A DNA stretch of 8,207 nt. Source: DATFFO01 sp035250025 (lineage in GTDB: Bacteria; Actinomycetota; Acidimicrobiia; Spongiisociales; ZC4RG35). The notes below the pieces were generated by a model. The model was not told the origin of the DNA. It searched no databases and worked only from the letters and a program-made list of their open reading frames with translations. Location of the stretch: the NCBI GenBank assembly GCA_035250025.1, contig DATFFO010000158.1, positions 1-8,207 of the forward strand. The letters are read 5' to 3'. This document shows, piece after piece, positions 1 through 7,457 of the stretch (positions are counted from its first letter, which is position 1; the number at the start of each line of letters is the position of its first letter). The translations under genes were made by a program, and so were the position numbers.

Positions 1-3000
1 TCCGGCATCTCGATCATCGCGGGGTCAAGGTCGCCGACGGCACCGGCGATGGGGCCGGGATCATGACTCAGGTGCCGCGGCGACTCCTCCGCCGCGACCT
101 TGCCGCCGCCGGGTTTTCGGTCGAAGAGGGGCGTCGGATCGGCGTCCTCATGTGTTTCCTCCCCCAGGAGGATCCCCGCAAGGCGCGGGAGATCGTCACC
201 GAGGCCGTCGAGGCGGAGGGTGCCCGCCTGGCCATGTGGCGCCAGGTCCCCATCGACCCCTCTCCGCTGTCCGAACGAGCTCACTCGCTCATGCCGGGAA
301 TCGAGCAGGCCATCGTCCTCGGCTCGCCCGACGTGGACGAGAGCGAGTTCGAACGCATCCTCTTCCTGGCCCGCAAGCAGATCGAGCGGGCGACGGCGGA
401 TGACGAGGAATTCTCGATCGCATCAGCCTCGGGGCTGACGGTCGTCTACAAGGGCCTCTTCGCCGCCCTGGACATCGCCGACTTCTACTGGGACCTGGCC
501 GACCCGGATTACGAGACGGCTTTCGCCATCTTCCATCAGCGTTACTCCACCAACACATTCCCGTCGTGGCACATCGCCCAGCCGTTCAGGACGCTGGCCC
601 ACAACGGCGAGATCAACACCATCACCTCCAACCGGTCGTGGACCCTGGCCCGGGAGAATGCCGCCGTGATCCCGGGAAGGCGTCCAACGGTGTGGGGCGA
701 CCGGATCAACGACGTCCGGCCTTTCCTCCAGGCGTCCCAGTCGGACTCCGGCAGCCTCGACAACCTCTTCGAGCTGCTCATCCGCTCCGGCCGCGACATC
801 GCCCACGTCAAGGAGCTGCTCATCCCTGCCGCCTGGGAGAACGTGGCAGACCTCACCCCGGAGCTACGGGCATTCCACGAGTACCAGGCGTTCCTCGCCG
901 AGCCGTGGGACGGCCCGGCGGCGATCGCCGCCACCGACGGCGTCGACCTCATCGCCGGACTGGACCGCAACGGTCTTCGACCCGCCCGCTGGGCGATCAC
1001 GCCGGACGTGGTGCTGGTGGCGTCGGAGGCGGGAGTCTGCCCTGAGGAGGAGAGCCGCGCCGAGTCGACGGGCCAGCTAGGACCGGGAGAGATGCTGGTG
1101 TTCGAGCGGCGGACCGGGCGGGTCCGGTTCGGCGAAGAGATCCGGGCCGAGCTGGCGGGGCGGGCGTCGTACGAGGAGTGGATCGCCAACGAGACCCTGT
1201 ATGTCCAGCGGCCGTTCGACAACGTGCCCGACGACCGGTTCGACGCCGCCGCCCTCTGCCGCACCTTCAGCTACACCGCCGAGGAGCGCCGCCTGATCCT
1301 GGCAGACATGGCGGAAGGCAAGACACCGGTGGGCTCGATGGGTAGCGACACCGCGCTCGCTGCCCTGTCGCGTCATCCCCGCCGTTCGTCGCACTACTGC
1401 CACCAATTGTTCGCCCAGGTGACGAACCCGCCGATGGACCCGATCCGGGAGCAGCTAGTGATGTCACTGCGCACCTATCTCGGCTCGCGGGGTTCCCTGC
1501 TCGACGAGACCCCGGGCACCGCCCATCTGGTCGAGCTCTCCTCTCCGATCCTCTCGAACGCCGAGCTGGAAAGTGTCGTCTTCTCGGGCGATCCCAGCTT
1601 CTTCTCCCATTGGATTGCCGCCACCTGGCGCGCCGCCGACGGGCCCCAGGCGATGGAGGGGCGGCTCCTCGCCGTCTGCGACGAGGCCGAAGAGGCGGTC
1701 CGGGGGGGAGCAACCATCGTCGTCCTCTCGGACCGGGAAGTCGACGCCGATCACGCCCCGCTTCCGATGACCTTCCTGGTGGGAGCGGTCCACCATCGAC
1801 TGATCCGGGCCGGGATCCGCATGCAGGCGTCCCTGGTTGTCGTGTCGGGTGAGCCGCGCGACTCGCACGACCTGGCCATGCTCATCGCCTCCGGCGCCTC
1901 GGCCGTCAATCCCTATCTGGCCATCGACCAGGTCTCGGCGCTGGCGGCCGAGGGCGTGGTCCGCCTCGACCCGGTGGTCGCCCAGGAGAACTATCGCTCG
2001 GCGCTCCAATCGGGCTTGCTCAAGGTGATGTCCAAGATGGGCATCTCCACCGTGTCCGCCTACCGGGGCTCGGAGCTGTTCGAGGTCGTCGGGATCGACG
2101 AGGAGGTGGCCGACCTCTGCTTCCGGAATGCCCCCCGTCGCACCGCGGGCCTGGCGTTCTCAGACCTGGCGTCCCGGATCCTGGAACTCCACGCCGGCTA
2201 CGGCGAAGGCGACGAGTTTCCTGGCGGCTTCTACAAGCAACGCAAGGGTGGGGCCGAGCATGTCACCAACCCCGGCGTGGTGCTGGCGTTGCAGAGGGCG
2301 GTTCGGTCTGGCGAGCAGTCCGACTGGAGGGTTTACCTCGACAAGATCGAGGACCGCCCGGTGATGCAACTGCGAGACCTGCTCAGCTTTGCTCCACGCC
2401 GCCCGGTCGCTCTGGCCGAGGTGGAATCGGCCGGGCGAATCATGCGCCGTTTCGTTTCGTCGGCGATGAGCCTGGGGGCGCTCTCGCCGGAGACACATGA
2501 GGCATTGTCTGAAGCCATGAACCAGATCGGGGCGATGTCGAACTCGGGCGAAGGGGGCGAGTCCGCCGACCGCTACGGGACGTCGCGGAACTCGGCGATC
2601 AAGCAGGTGGCCTCGGGCCGGTTCGGGGTCACTCCTGGCTACCTGGCATCGGCCGAGGAGTTGCAGATAAAGATGGCGCAAGGCTCGAAGCCGGGAGAAG
2701 GGGGGCAGATCCCGGGTCACAAGGTGACCGAACAGATCGCCCGTCTCCGTCACACCGAGCCCGGCGTCAGCCTGATCTCTCCGCCGCCCCATCACGACAT
2801 CTACTCGATCGAGGACCTGGCTCAACTCGTTTACGACCTCAAGGTGTTCAAACCCACCGCCCGGGTATCGGTGAAGCTGGTCTCGGAGCCGGGGGTGGGC
2901 ACGGTCGCCGTCGGGGTCGCCAAAGCCCGCGCCGACGGCATTCTCATCTCCGGCGCCGACGGCGGGACCGGGGCGTCGCCGCTCGAGTCGATCAAGCACG

Positions 3001-4274
3001 CCGGATCCCCCTGGGAACTGGGCGTGGCCGAGGCCCATCAGGTGCTGGTGGCCAACGGCCTGCGTTCCTCGATAACGCTGGAGACGGACGGCGGGTTGCG
3101 TAGCGGGCGCGACGTGGTGATCGCCGCCCTCCTCGGGGCCGAGCGGTTCGGATTCGGCACCCTCCCGCTCATGGCTCTGGGTTGCAAGATGGTGCGCCAG
3201 TGCCACCTCAACACCTGTCCCGTCGGGATCGCCACCCAGAACGAAGACCTGCGCGCCAAATTCACCGGCGCCGCCGAGCAGGTCGTCGCCCTGTTCCGCA
3301 TGCTCGCCGAGGAGGTCCGGGTGCATCTCGCCGCCCTCGGGGCCCGGACCCTGGGTGAGGTGATCGGACGCGCCGATCTGCTCCGACCCATCGATCATCC
3401 GATGGCAACAGGCCTGGCGAAGGTGCTGGTCAGAGCCGAGGGCCGACTCCGCCATCCCGGGTTCCGCAAGAGCTCGGTGTCGCGGGTGTCGGAGCGTCTT
3501 CTCACCGAATCGGCACCGGCGATCGAAAGGGCCGAGCCGGTCGAACTCGCTTTTCCGGTGTCGAACATCGATCGGACGGTGGGCGCCGGGATCTCGGGCG
3601 CCATCGCCGCCCGCTACGGCGACGAAGGCCTCCCGCCGGGCACGATCACCGTCCGGTTGTCGGGCACGGCCGGCCAGAGCCTCGGCGCCTGGCTGGCTTC
3701 CGGAATCGACCTCCGTCTCAATGGAGCCGCCAACGACTACGTCGGCAAGGGCATGGGCGGGGGACGGATCGTCATCACACCCCGCCGGCCGTCCGGCCAC
3801 GTTCCCCACGCCGCCGGCAACGCCGTGCTGTACGGGGCCACCGCCGGGGAGGCTTACCTCGCCGGCACGGTCGGCCAGCGGTTCGCCGTCCGTAACAGTG
3901 GAGCCACAGTGGTGGTCGAGGGATGCTCCGACCACGGCTGCGAGTACATGACGGGAGGCGTGGCGGTGGTACTCGGGCCTGTCGGGCGCAACTTCGGGGC
4001 CGGGATGACCGGGGGGAGCGCATTCGTCTGGGACCCCGACGGGAAGCTCAATCGCTTCGTTGCCGAGACATCTCCTGCCATGCATCGGCTGGTGGAGATC
4101 GATGAGATCGAGCTGCGCGATCTACTCGACCGCCACCTGAGCCTGACCGGTTCGCTGGTGGCAGGGGCGGTGCTGGGCGACTGGGACCGGCAGCGGGAGA
4201 GGTTCTGGGTCCTGCGGGCGTCACGTCCCGTGCGTCTCCCCGTGAGTGCCGAGTTGGCCCAAAGTCGAGCCTGA
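1..4274 (+). CDS. gltB: Glutamate synthase (GOGAT) large subunit, 5'-truncated by window edge
   Basis: Catalytic subunit of glutamate synthase: it releases ammonia from glutamine and channels it to 2-oxoglutarate, giving two glutamates in cytosolic nitrogen assimilation. The frame (codons from base 3) is open to the edge and reads HLDHRG...TGDGAGI before the ATG at 63, so that ATG is internal. The true start and the N-terminal catalytic Cys lie outside the window. About 1423 residues are visible against roughly 1500 usual. Visible in order: class II glutaminase domain (HNGEIN at 600-617, QSDSGSLDN at 738-764, DRNGLRPARW at 963-992); central domain (FAQVTNPPMDPIREQ at 1410-1454); FMN synthase domain (NSGEGGE at 2541-2561, GSKPGEGGQIPGHKV at 2682-2726); three 3Fe-4S cysteines spaced C-x5-C-x4-C (codons 3183, 3201, 3216); C-terminal GxGxG beta-helix domain (for example NDYVGKGMGGG near 3735). 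No frameshift is seen. The NADPH-linked small subunit gene gltD does not follow; the electron donor (NADPH or ferredoxin) cannot be settled here. Confidence 0.97.
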   Translation, partial: RHLDHRGVKVADGTGDGAGIMTQVPRRLLRRDLAAAGFSVEEGRRIGVLMCFLPQEDPRKAREIVTEAVEAEGARLAMWRQVPIDPSPLSERAHSLMPGIEQAIVLGSPDVDESEFERILFLARKQIERATADDEEFSIASASGLTVVYKGLFAALDIADFYWDLADPDYETAFAIFHQRYSTNTFPSWHIAQPFRTLAHNGEINTITSNRSWTLARENAAVIPGRRPTVWGDRINDVRPFLQASQSDSGSLDNLFELLIRSGRDIAHVKELLIPAAWENVADLTPELRAFHEYQAFLAEPWDGPAAIAATDGVDLIAGLDRNGLRPARWAITPDVVLVASEAGVCPEEESRAESTGQLGPGEMLVFERRTGRVRFGEEIRAELAGRASYEEWIANETLYVQRPFDNVPDDRFDAAALCRTFSYTAEERRLILADMAEGKTPVGSMGSDTALAALSRHPRRSSHYCHQLFAQVTNPPMDPIREQLVMSLRTYLGSRGSLLDETPGTAHLVELSSPILSNAELESVVFSGDPSFFSHWIAATWRAADGPQAMEGRLLAVCDEAEEAVRGGATIVVLSDREVDADHAPLPMTFLVGAVHHRLIRAGIRMQASLVVVSGEPRDSHDLAMLIASGASAVNPYLAIDQVSALAAEGVVRLDPVVAQENYRSALQSGLLKVMSKMGISTVSAYRGSELFEVVGIDEEVADLCFRNAPRRTAGLAFSDLASRILELHAGYGEGDEFPGGFYKQRKGGAEHVTNPGVVLALQRAVRSGEQSDWRVYLDKIEDRPVMQLRDLLSFAPRRPVALAEVESAGRIMRRFVSSAMSLGALSPETHEALSEAMNQIGAMSNSGEGGESADRYGTSRNSAIKQVASGRFGVTPGYLASAEELQIKMAQGSKPGEGGQIPGHKVTEQIARLRHTEPGVSLISPPPHHDIYSIEDLAQLVYDLKVFKPTARVSVKLVSEPGVGTVAVGVAKARADGILISGADGGTGASPLESIKHAGSPWELGVAEAHQVLVANGLRSSITLETDGGLRSGRDVVIAALLGAERFGFGTLPLMALGCKMVRQCHLNTCPVGIATQNEDLRAKFTGAAEQVVALFRMLAEEVRVHLAALGARTLGEVIGRADLLRPIDHPMATGLAKVLVRAEGRLRHPGFRKSSVSRVSERLLTESAPAIERAEPVELAFPVSNIDRTVGAGISGAIAARYGDEGLPPGTITVRLSGTAGQSLGAWLASGIDLRLNGAANDYVGKGMGGGRIVITPRRPSGHVPHAAGNAVLYGATAGEAYLAGTVGQRFAVRNSGATVVVEGCSDHGCEYMTGGVAVVLGPVGRNFGAGMTGGSAFVWDPDGKLNRFVAETSPAMHRLVEIDEIELRDLLDRHLSLTGSLVAGAVLGDWDRQRERFWVLRASRPVRLPVSAELAQSRA

Positions 4275-4283
4275 GGGCCTGGT

Positions 4284-4314
4284 AGTGGGCTTTAGAGGAA
4301 GTGGGCGATAAACT
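4284..4314 (+). promoter_or_regulatory. Possible promoter of the SGNH/SLH gene
   Basis: TAAACT at 4309-4314 fits the actinobacterial -10 form TANNNT and would start a transcript near 4321, leaving a leader of about 54 nt. No good -35 hexamer is seen at 17-18 bp spacing. A direct repeat AGTGGGC at 4284-4290 and 4300-4306 flanks the expected -35 area and could bind a regulator; that part is speculative. The rest of the 100-bp gap after gltB shows no convincing terminator. Confidence 0.35.
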
Positions 4315-4362
4315 CGCTCGGTCCTCATCGCCGCCCGTGCCGGCGCGGCATTCCCACTCCTC

Positions 4363-4370
4363 AAGGAGGA
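4363..4370 (+). promoter_or_regulatory. Strong Shine-Dalgarno deciding a GTG start
   Basis: AAGGAGGA lies a few bases before the GTG at 4375 and matches the anti-Shine-Dalgarno tail almost fully. It supports the GTG as the true start, which is also the position that gives an intact signal peptide. The motif partly pairs with CTCC at 4357-4360 across a TCAA loop, only four base pairs, so masking of the site is unlikely to be strong. Confidence 0.8.
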
Positions 4371-4374
4371 CCCA

Positions 4375-5613
4375 GTGAATCGTTACCTGATCGCATTGTT
4401 CATGCTCGGGGTGTTGGTGACGACGATCGTGATGCCCTCGCCCTCGGCCAGTGGAGACACGACGTTCTCGCCGGGGTCGATCGGGGTGATCGGCTGCTCG
4501 AACACCGCCGAACATGTCGTCGGCTACTGGCAGGCATCCGACGTGGACCTGCTCGCCGCCGAGCTCCCGGGCCTCGGTGGGGGCAGCCTTGCCGAATGGC
4601 AGGATCCCGGATCGAAGTACTGGGCAGAGTTTGCGGCCGCCGAGCCCCCCGCGGGCTACGAGGGCATCTGGATCCAGATATGCATCAGGGAAACGGAGAA
4701 CGACGGGGCAATGACTGCCACCCACCAACGATGGATGGAGTCGGTCGTCGCCGAGGTGAGACGCAGGGTCGGATCGGTGCCGCTCTATGTGTCACCCCTG
4801 AACTACTACACCGGCGCCGAGGGCTGTCCTCTGACCGGTCCCTCGGGTCAGACCGTCACGGTCGAGCTCGCCGACTGGGCGAGTTCCAATCTCGACGTCT
4901 GGCGCGGGCCCGACACCGGCCCGCTGGACGCGGATCAGCTCTCCGACGGTTGCCACCTGAACCAAGAAGGCCAGCACCTCGTAGGAGAGCAATTGGTCGA
5001 GTTCTTCGACGACCTGGACGGCGACGCCCCGCCTACCACCGGTCCCCCGCCGAGCTCGCCCCCCCAAGGCGATGGCTTCCTCGACATCGCCGGCTCGACC
5101 TTCGAGGGCGACATCGAGTGGCTGGTGGAAGAGGGGATCACGAAGGGCTGCAACCCGCCTGACAACGACCTGTTCTGCCCCGGTGACTGGGTGACCCGGG
5201 GCCACATGGCCGCTTTCCTCAACCGGGCGCTCCAGCTCCCGGGAGGGCCGGCGATCGCCTTCGTCGACGACGACAACTCGGTGTTCGAGTCCGATATCGA
5301 GCACCTGGCCGCCGCCGGGATAACGCGCGGGTGCAATCCGCCTGACAATGACATGTTCTGTCCGGATCGACCCGTCACTCGCGGCGAGATGGCTGCCTTT
5401 CTCGTGCGGGGCCTGGACCTGCCCGATCGGGTCGGGGCCGATTTCGTGGACGACGACGACTCTGAGTTCGAGTCCGACATCGAACGCCTCGCCGCGGCGG
5501 GGATCACGTTGGGCTGCAATCCTCCCGACAACGACCGATTCTGCCCCGTCGACCTCGTCACTCGTGGGGAGATGGCAGCCTTCCTCCACCGGGCCGAGAA
5601 ACGTCTCCCCTGA
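4375..5613 (+). CDS. Secreted SGNH-hydrolase-like protein with three SLH-like modules
   Basis: The predicted product has 412 residues and is exported. Residues 1-27 form a signal peptide (N2-R3, hydrophobic stretch 5-20, small residues PSPSASG before the likely cut). Residues 34-212 resemble an SGNH/GDSL hydrolase: a block-I-like IGCSNT with Ser42, GGGS at 68-71, a possible block-III Asn109, and a clear block-V DGCH with Asp191 and His194 followed by LNQEG. Block I has Cys where GDS-type enzymes have Asp, so the assignment is moderate and the substrate (an acyl, acetyl or glycan ester) is unknown. A Pro/Ser/Thr linker at about 217-233 leads to three SLH-like modules starting at F235, F296 and F357. 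These would fix the protein to the cell surface or to wall polymer. Upstream gltB and downstream sufB are unrelated in function; the gene appears to be transcribed alone. The start is GTG with a strong ribosome binding site. Confidence 0.75.
   Translation: MNRYLIALFMLGVLVTTIVMPSPSASGDTTFSPGSIGVIGCSNTAEHVVGYWQASDVDLLAAELPGLGGGSLAEWQDPGSKYWAEFAAAEPPAGYEGIWIQICIRETENDGAMTATHQRWMESVVAEVRRRVGSVPLYVSPLNYYTGAEGCPLTGPSGQTVTVELADWASSNLDVWRGPDTGPLDADQLSDGCHLNQEGQHLVGEQLVEFFDDLDGDAPPTTGPPPSSPPQGDGFLDIAGSTFEGDIEWLVEEGITKGCNPPDNDLFCPGDWVTRGHMAAFLNRALQLPGGPAIAFVDDDNSVFESDIEHLAAAGITRGCNPPDNDMFCPDRPVTRGEMAAFLVRGLDLPDRVGADFVDDDDSEFESDIERLAAAGITLGCNPPDNDRFCPVDLVTRGEMAAFLHRAEKRLP
5077..5610 (+). repeat. Three tandem SLH-like modules, 61-residue (183-bp) period
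   Basis: The C-terminal part of the secreted protein consists of three modules beginning at codons 5077, 5260 and 5443. Each has the order Phe-x-Asp, DIE(W/H/R)L, an EGIT or AGIT turn, CNPPDNDxFCP, VTRG(H/E)MAAFL. The spacing is exactly 61 codons between equivalent residues (first Cys codons at 5149, 5332 and 5515). VTRGEMAAFL is the typical SLH tail. The two cysteines around PDND in each module (C259/C268, C320/C329, C381/C390) could form a disulfide in the exported protein, and the acidic loop could hold a metal ion; both are inference. The DNA of the copies differs mostly at third codon positions, so duplication is not recent. Confidence 0.85.
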
Positions 5614-5622
5614 CGAGGGCCC

Positions 5623-5652
5623 TTGGGGGTAGGGGGCGGTGGCTGGTAAGAT
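5623..5652 (+). promoter_or_regulatory. Predicted sufB promoter
   Basis: TTGGGG at 5623-5628 and TAAGAT at 5647-5652 are separated by 18 bp and fit a housekeeping sigma promoter with a weak -35 and a good TANNNT -10. Transcription would begin near 5659, giving a leader of about 50 nt before the sufB ATG. This fits sufB being transcribed independently of the secreted-protein gene upstream. Confidence 0.5.
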
Positions 5653-5660
5653 TGCACTAT

Positions 5661-5679
5661 CGGGATGGTGTTAATCCCG
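5661..5679. promoter_or_regulatory. Inverted repeat at the sufB transcription start (possible operator)
   Basis: CGGGAT at 5661-5666 and ATCCCG at 5674-5679 are perfect inverted copies separated by GGTGTTA. The element begins just after the predicted transcription start, where a repressor would block RNA polymerase. suf operons are often controlled by Fe-S-sensing repressors (SufR or IscR/Rrf2 type), which makes an operator plausible. I do not recognise the sequence as a known site, and a 6-bp leader hairpin is an alternative. Confidence 0.4.
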
Positions 5680-5692
5680 TCGGATTTCCAAG

Positions 5693-5700
5693 AAGGTGAT
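5693..5700 (+). promoter_or_regulatory. Ribosome binding site of sufB
   Basis: AAGGTGAT is complementary to the 16S rRNA tail except for a missing AG pair, and lies 8 nt before the ATG at 5709. It also overlaps an in-frame TGA at 5697-5699, so translation cannot begin further upstream; a TTG at 5700 would lie inside this site. The ATG at 5709 is therefore the start. Confidence 0.65.
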
Positions 5701-5708
5701 TGAGGACC

Positions 5709-7121
5709 ATGGCCACCGTTGATATTGATCTAGGTGCCTACAAGCTGGGATGGCACGACTCCGAGGAGGACTACATCTTCAAGCCCCAGAAGGGGCTGAA
5801 TGAAGAGATCATCCGCCAGATGTCGGAGATGAAGGGCGAGCCCGAATGGATGCTCGACTTCCGCCTCAAGGCGTACCAGCGGTTCCTACGCAAGCCGATT
5901 CCGCAATGGGGTGGCGGGGGCGCTCTGGACACGATCGACTTCGACGACATCTACTACTACGTCAAGCCGATGGAGGGCCAGCAGAAGGACTGGGACATGA
6001 TCCCGGACTCCATCAAGGAGACCTACGAGAAGCTGGGCATTCCCGAAGCCGAGCGCAAGTACCTGGCCGGCGTCACGGCTCAGTACGAGTCGGAGGTGGT
6101 GTACCACCGCAACCGCGACGACCTCGAGTCGATGGGTGTCCTGTTCATGGACATGGACACGGCCCTGCGTGAGCACCCCGACATCGTCCGCGAGTACTTC
6201 GGCACGATCATTCCGCCCAACGACAACAAGTTCGCGGCCCTCAACTCCGCCGTCTGGTCGGGGGGGTCCTTCATCTACGTCCCCCCGGGCGTGCACGTCG
6301 ACCAGCCGCTCCAGGCCTACTTCCGTATCAACTCCGAGAACATGGGGCAGTTCGAGCGGACGCTGATCATCGTCGACGAGGATGCCTACTGCCACTACGT
6401 CGAGGGTTGCTCGGCTCCTGTCTACACCACCGACTCGCTCCATTCGGCGGTGGTCGAGATCGTGGTCAAGGCCGGCGGGCGTTGCCGCTACACGACGATC
6501 CAGAACTGGTCGAACAACGTGTTCAACCTGGTCACGAAGCGTGCTGCCGCCTATCGAAACGCCACCATGGAGTGGGTCGACGGCAATCTCGGGTCCCGCC
6601 TGACGATGAAGTACCCGGCCGTGTACCTGATGGAAGAGGGCGCCCACGGCGAGGTCCTTTCGATCGCCTTCGCCGGGGAGGGCCAGCATCAGGACGCCGG
6701 GGCGAAGATGGTCCACGCCGCCTCCAACACCACCTCCACCATCGTCTCCAAGTCGATCGCCAAGGGCGGGGGCAGGGCCGGCTACCGCGGCCTCGTCAGG
6801 GTCGAGCCCGGCGCCGAGAATTCGCGCAGCTTCGTCCGCTGCGACGCTCTCATCCTCGACGGCGAGTCGCGCTCGGACACGTACCCCTACATGGAGATCG
6901 AGGAGAACGACGCCGACATCGGCCACGAGGCCACGGTCTCCAAGGTCGGCGAGGAGCAGCTCTTCTATCTGATGAGCCGCGGTCTCACCGAGGACCAGGC
7001 CACGTCGATGATCGTGGCCGGCTTCATCGAGCCGATCGTCAAGGAACTCCCCATGGAGTACGCCGTGGAGATGAACCGCCTGATCGAGCTCAACATGGCG
7101 GAGGCGGGCGCCGTCGGTTAG
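5709..7121 (+). CDS. sufB: Fe-S cluster assembly scaffold protein SufB
   Basis: This 470-residue protein is the SufB subunit of the cytosolic SufBCD complex, on which iron-sulfur clusters are built with sulfur delivered by SufS and its partner and driven by the ATPase SufC. The whole chain is family-typical: an N-terminal GLNEEIIRQMSEMKGEPEWML segment broken only by normal variation, NSAVWSGGSFIYVPPGVHV near residues 179-197, RTLIIVDE, GQHQDAGAKMVHAA at 325-338, and the C-terminal SDTYPY and SMIVAGFIEP motifs. Cys378 in RCDALI and Glu407 in GHEAT correspond to the E. coli SufB cluster-assembly residues Cys405 and Glu434, so the protein should be active. Length is normal for the actinobacterial/Chloroflexota-type SufB. 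No sufC, sufD, sufS or sufU lies next to it: upstream is the secreted protein gene, downstream the repeat region. The remaining suf genes must be elsewhere, or the locus has been split. Codon use is like that of gltB. Confidence 0.97.
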   Translation: MATVDIDLGAYKLGWHDSEEDYIFKPQKGLNEEIIRQMSEMKGEPEWMLDFRLKAYQRFLRKPIPQWGGGGALDTIDFDDIYYYVKPMEGQQKDWDMIPDSIKETYEKLGIPEAERKYLAGVTAQYESEVVYHRNRDDLESMGVLFMDMDTALREHPDIVREYFGTIIPPNDNKFAALNSAVWSGGSFIYVPPGVHVDQPLQAYFRINSENMGQFERTLIIVDEDAYCHYVEGCSAPVYTTDSLHSAVVEIVVKAGGRCRYTTIQNWSNNVFNLVTKRAAAYRNATMEWVDGNLGSRLTMKYPAVYLMEEGAHGEVLSIAFAGEGQHQDAGAKMVHAASNTTSTIVSKSIAKGGGRAGYRGLVRVEPGAENSRSFVRCDALILDGESRSDTYPYMEIEENDADIGHEATVSKVGEEQLFYLMSRGLTEDQATSMIVAGFIEPIVKELPMEYAVEMNRLIELNMAEAGAVG

Positions 7122-7130
7122 CCGCCGACG
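7112..7130 (+). terminator. Weak hairpin across the sufB stop codon
   Basis: CGTCGG at 7112-7117 and CCGACG at 7125-7130 can pair around TTAGCCG, which contains the sufB TAG stop. There is no T-run after it, so it is not a standard intrinsic terminator. GC-rich bacteria may use hairpins without U-tracts, but the stem here is short and could be chance in GC-rich DNA. Confidence 0.2.
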
Positions 7131-7242
7131 CCCGTGCTGGGCGTTCGAGCCGGGAATGCCTCTGGGCGCACCGTCGTGGCGGGTTGCAGTCTGCTCGGAG
7201 TCGGCGAAGCAACACACTGTGCGCGCCGGGATGGGCGGGCGT

Positions 7243-7433
7243 GCGTTCTGCGGGCTGGGGACCGCGGTCATGGCTTGGGGAACCCTGGGTTCACTGCCGT
7301 CGGGGGATCCGCCGTTCCGTGGGCTGGGGACCGCGTTTTTCGCGGTGGGGAACCCTGGGTTCGGGGGCCCGGGAGAGCTGTGGCGTTCCGTGGGCTGGGG
7401 ACCGCGGTTTTCGCGGTGGGGAACCCTGGGTTC
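7243..7433. repeat. Three-unit palindromic repeat array (REP/BIME-like)
   Basis: Three copies lie at 7243-7292 (50 bp), 7312-7362 (51 bp) and 7383-7433 (51 bp), separated by unrelated 19- and 20-bp stretches. Units 2 and 3 match at 49 of 51 positions; unit 1 has diverged in its middle. Every unit carries GGGCTGGGGACCGCG and ends in the perfect 13-bp palindrome GAACCCTGGGTTC (7280-7292, 7350-7362, 7421-7433). Units 2 and 3 also hold a perfect hairpin, ACCGCG with CGCGGT around a 5-nt T-rich loop (7330-7346 and 7401-7417). Unit 1 lacks this hairpin but keeps ACCGCGGT. The palindromes recur at 70 and 71 bp, not multiples of three, so the repeat is conserved as nucleic acid and not as protein. 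It may be a small dispersed element, a regulator-binding cluster, or a transcript-end structure for sufB. No transposase or cas gene is present. Confidence 0.85.
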
Positions 7434-7451
7434 GGTGAGCGAGGTCGGCCG

Positions 7452-7457
7452 TAGCAT
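7452..7457 (+). promoter_or_regulatory. -10 box placed for a leaderless alkD-like transcript
   Basis: TAGCAT fits TANNNT and lies 7 nt before the ATG at 7465, so transcription would start at or next to the A of the start codon. No Shine-Dalgarno sequence is seen upstream of this ATG, which agrees with a leaderless message, common in actinobacteria. The third palindrome of the repeat array (7421-7433) falls where the -35 contact would be. Confidence 0.45.

Noticed and set aside
63..65. ATG at 63 as the gltB start
   Set aside because: The same frame is open upstream to base 3 and encodes conserved glutaminase-domain sequence (HRG...TGDGAG), so this Met is internal.
2160..4085. 641-codon open frame on the minus strand across gltB
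   Set aside because: It lies wholly antisense to strongly conserved GltB domains; its translation is low-complexity (Gly, Asp, His, Arg, Pro) with no family motif, as expected for a shadow frame in GC-rich DNA.
4330..4349. Riboswitch or attenuator in the leader of the secreted-protein gene
   Set aside because: GCCGC and GCGGC at 4330-4334 and 4345-4349 can form a small stem, but the leader is only about 54 nt and no known riboswitch core is present.
5601..5635. Intrinsic terminator after the secreted-protein gene
   Set aside because: CCCC and GGGG at 5607-5610 and 5625-5628 could pair, but the stem is only 4 bp with a 14-nt loop and there is no T-run.
7243..7433. CRISPR array
   Set aside because: Units of about 51 bp with 19-20 bp gaps do not fit CRISPR repeat and spacer sizes, unit 1 has diverged internally, and no cas gene is present.
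6407..7438. 343-codon plus-strand frame overlapping sufB and the repeats
   Set aside because: Arg/Gly/His-rich shadow of the sufB frame that runs on into repeat DNA; no start signal and no recognisable domain.
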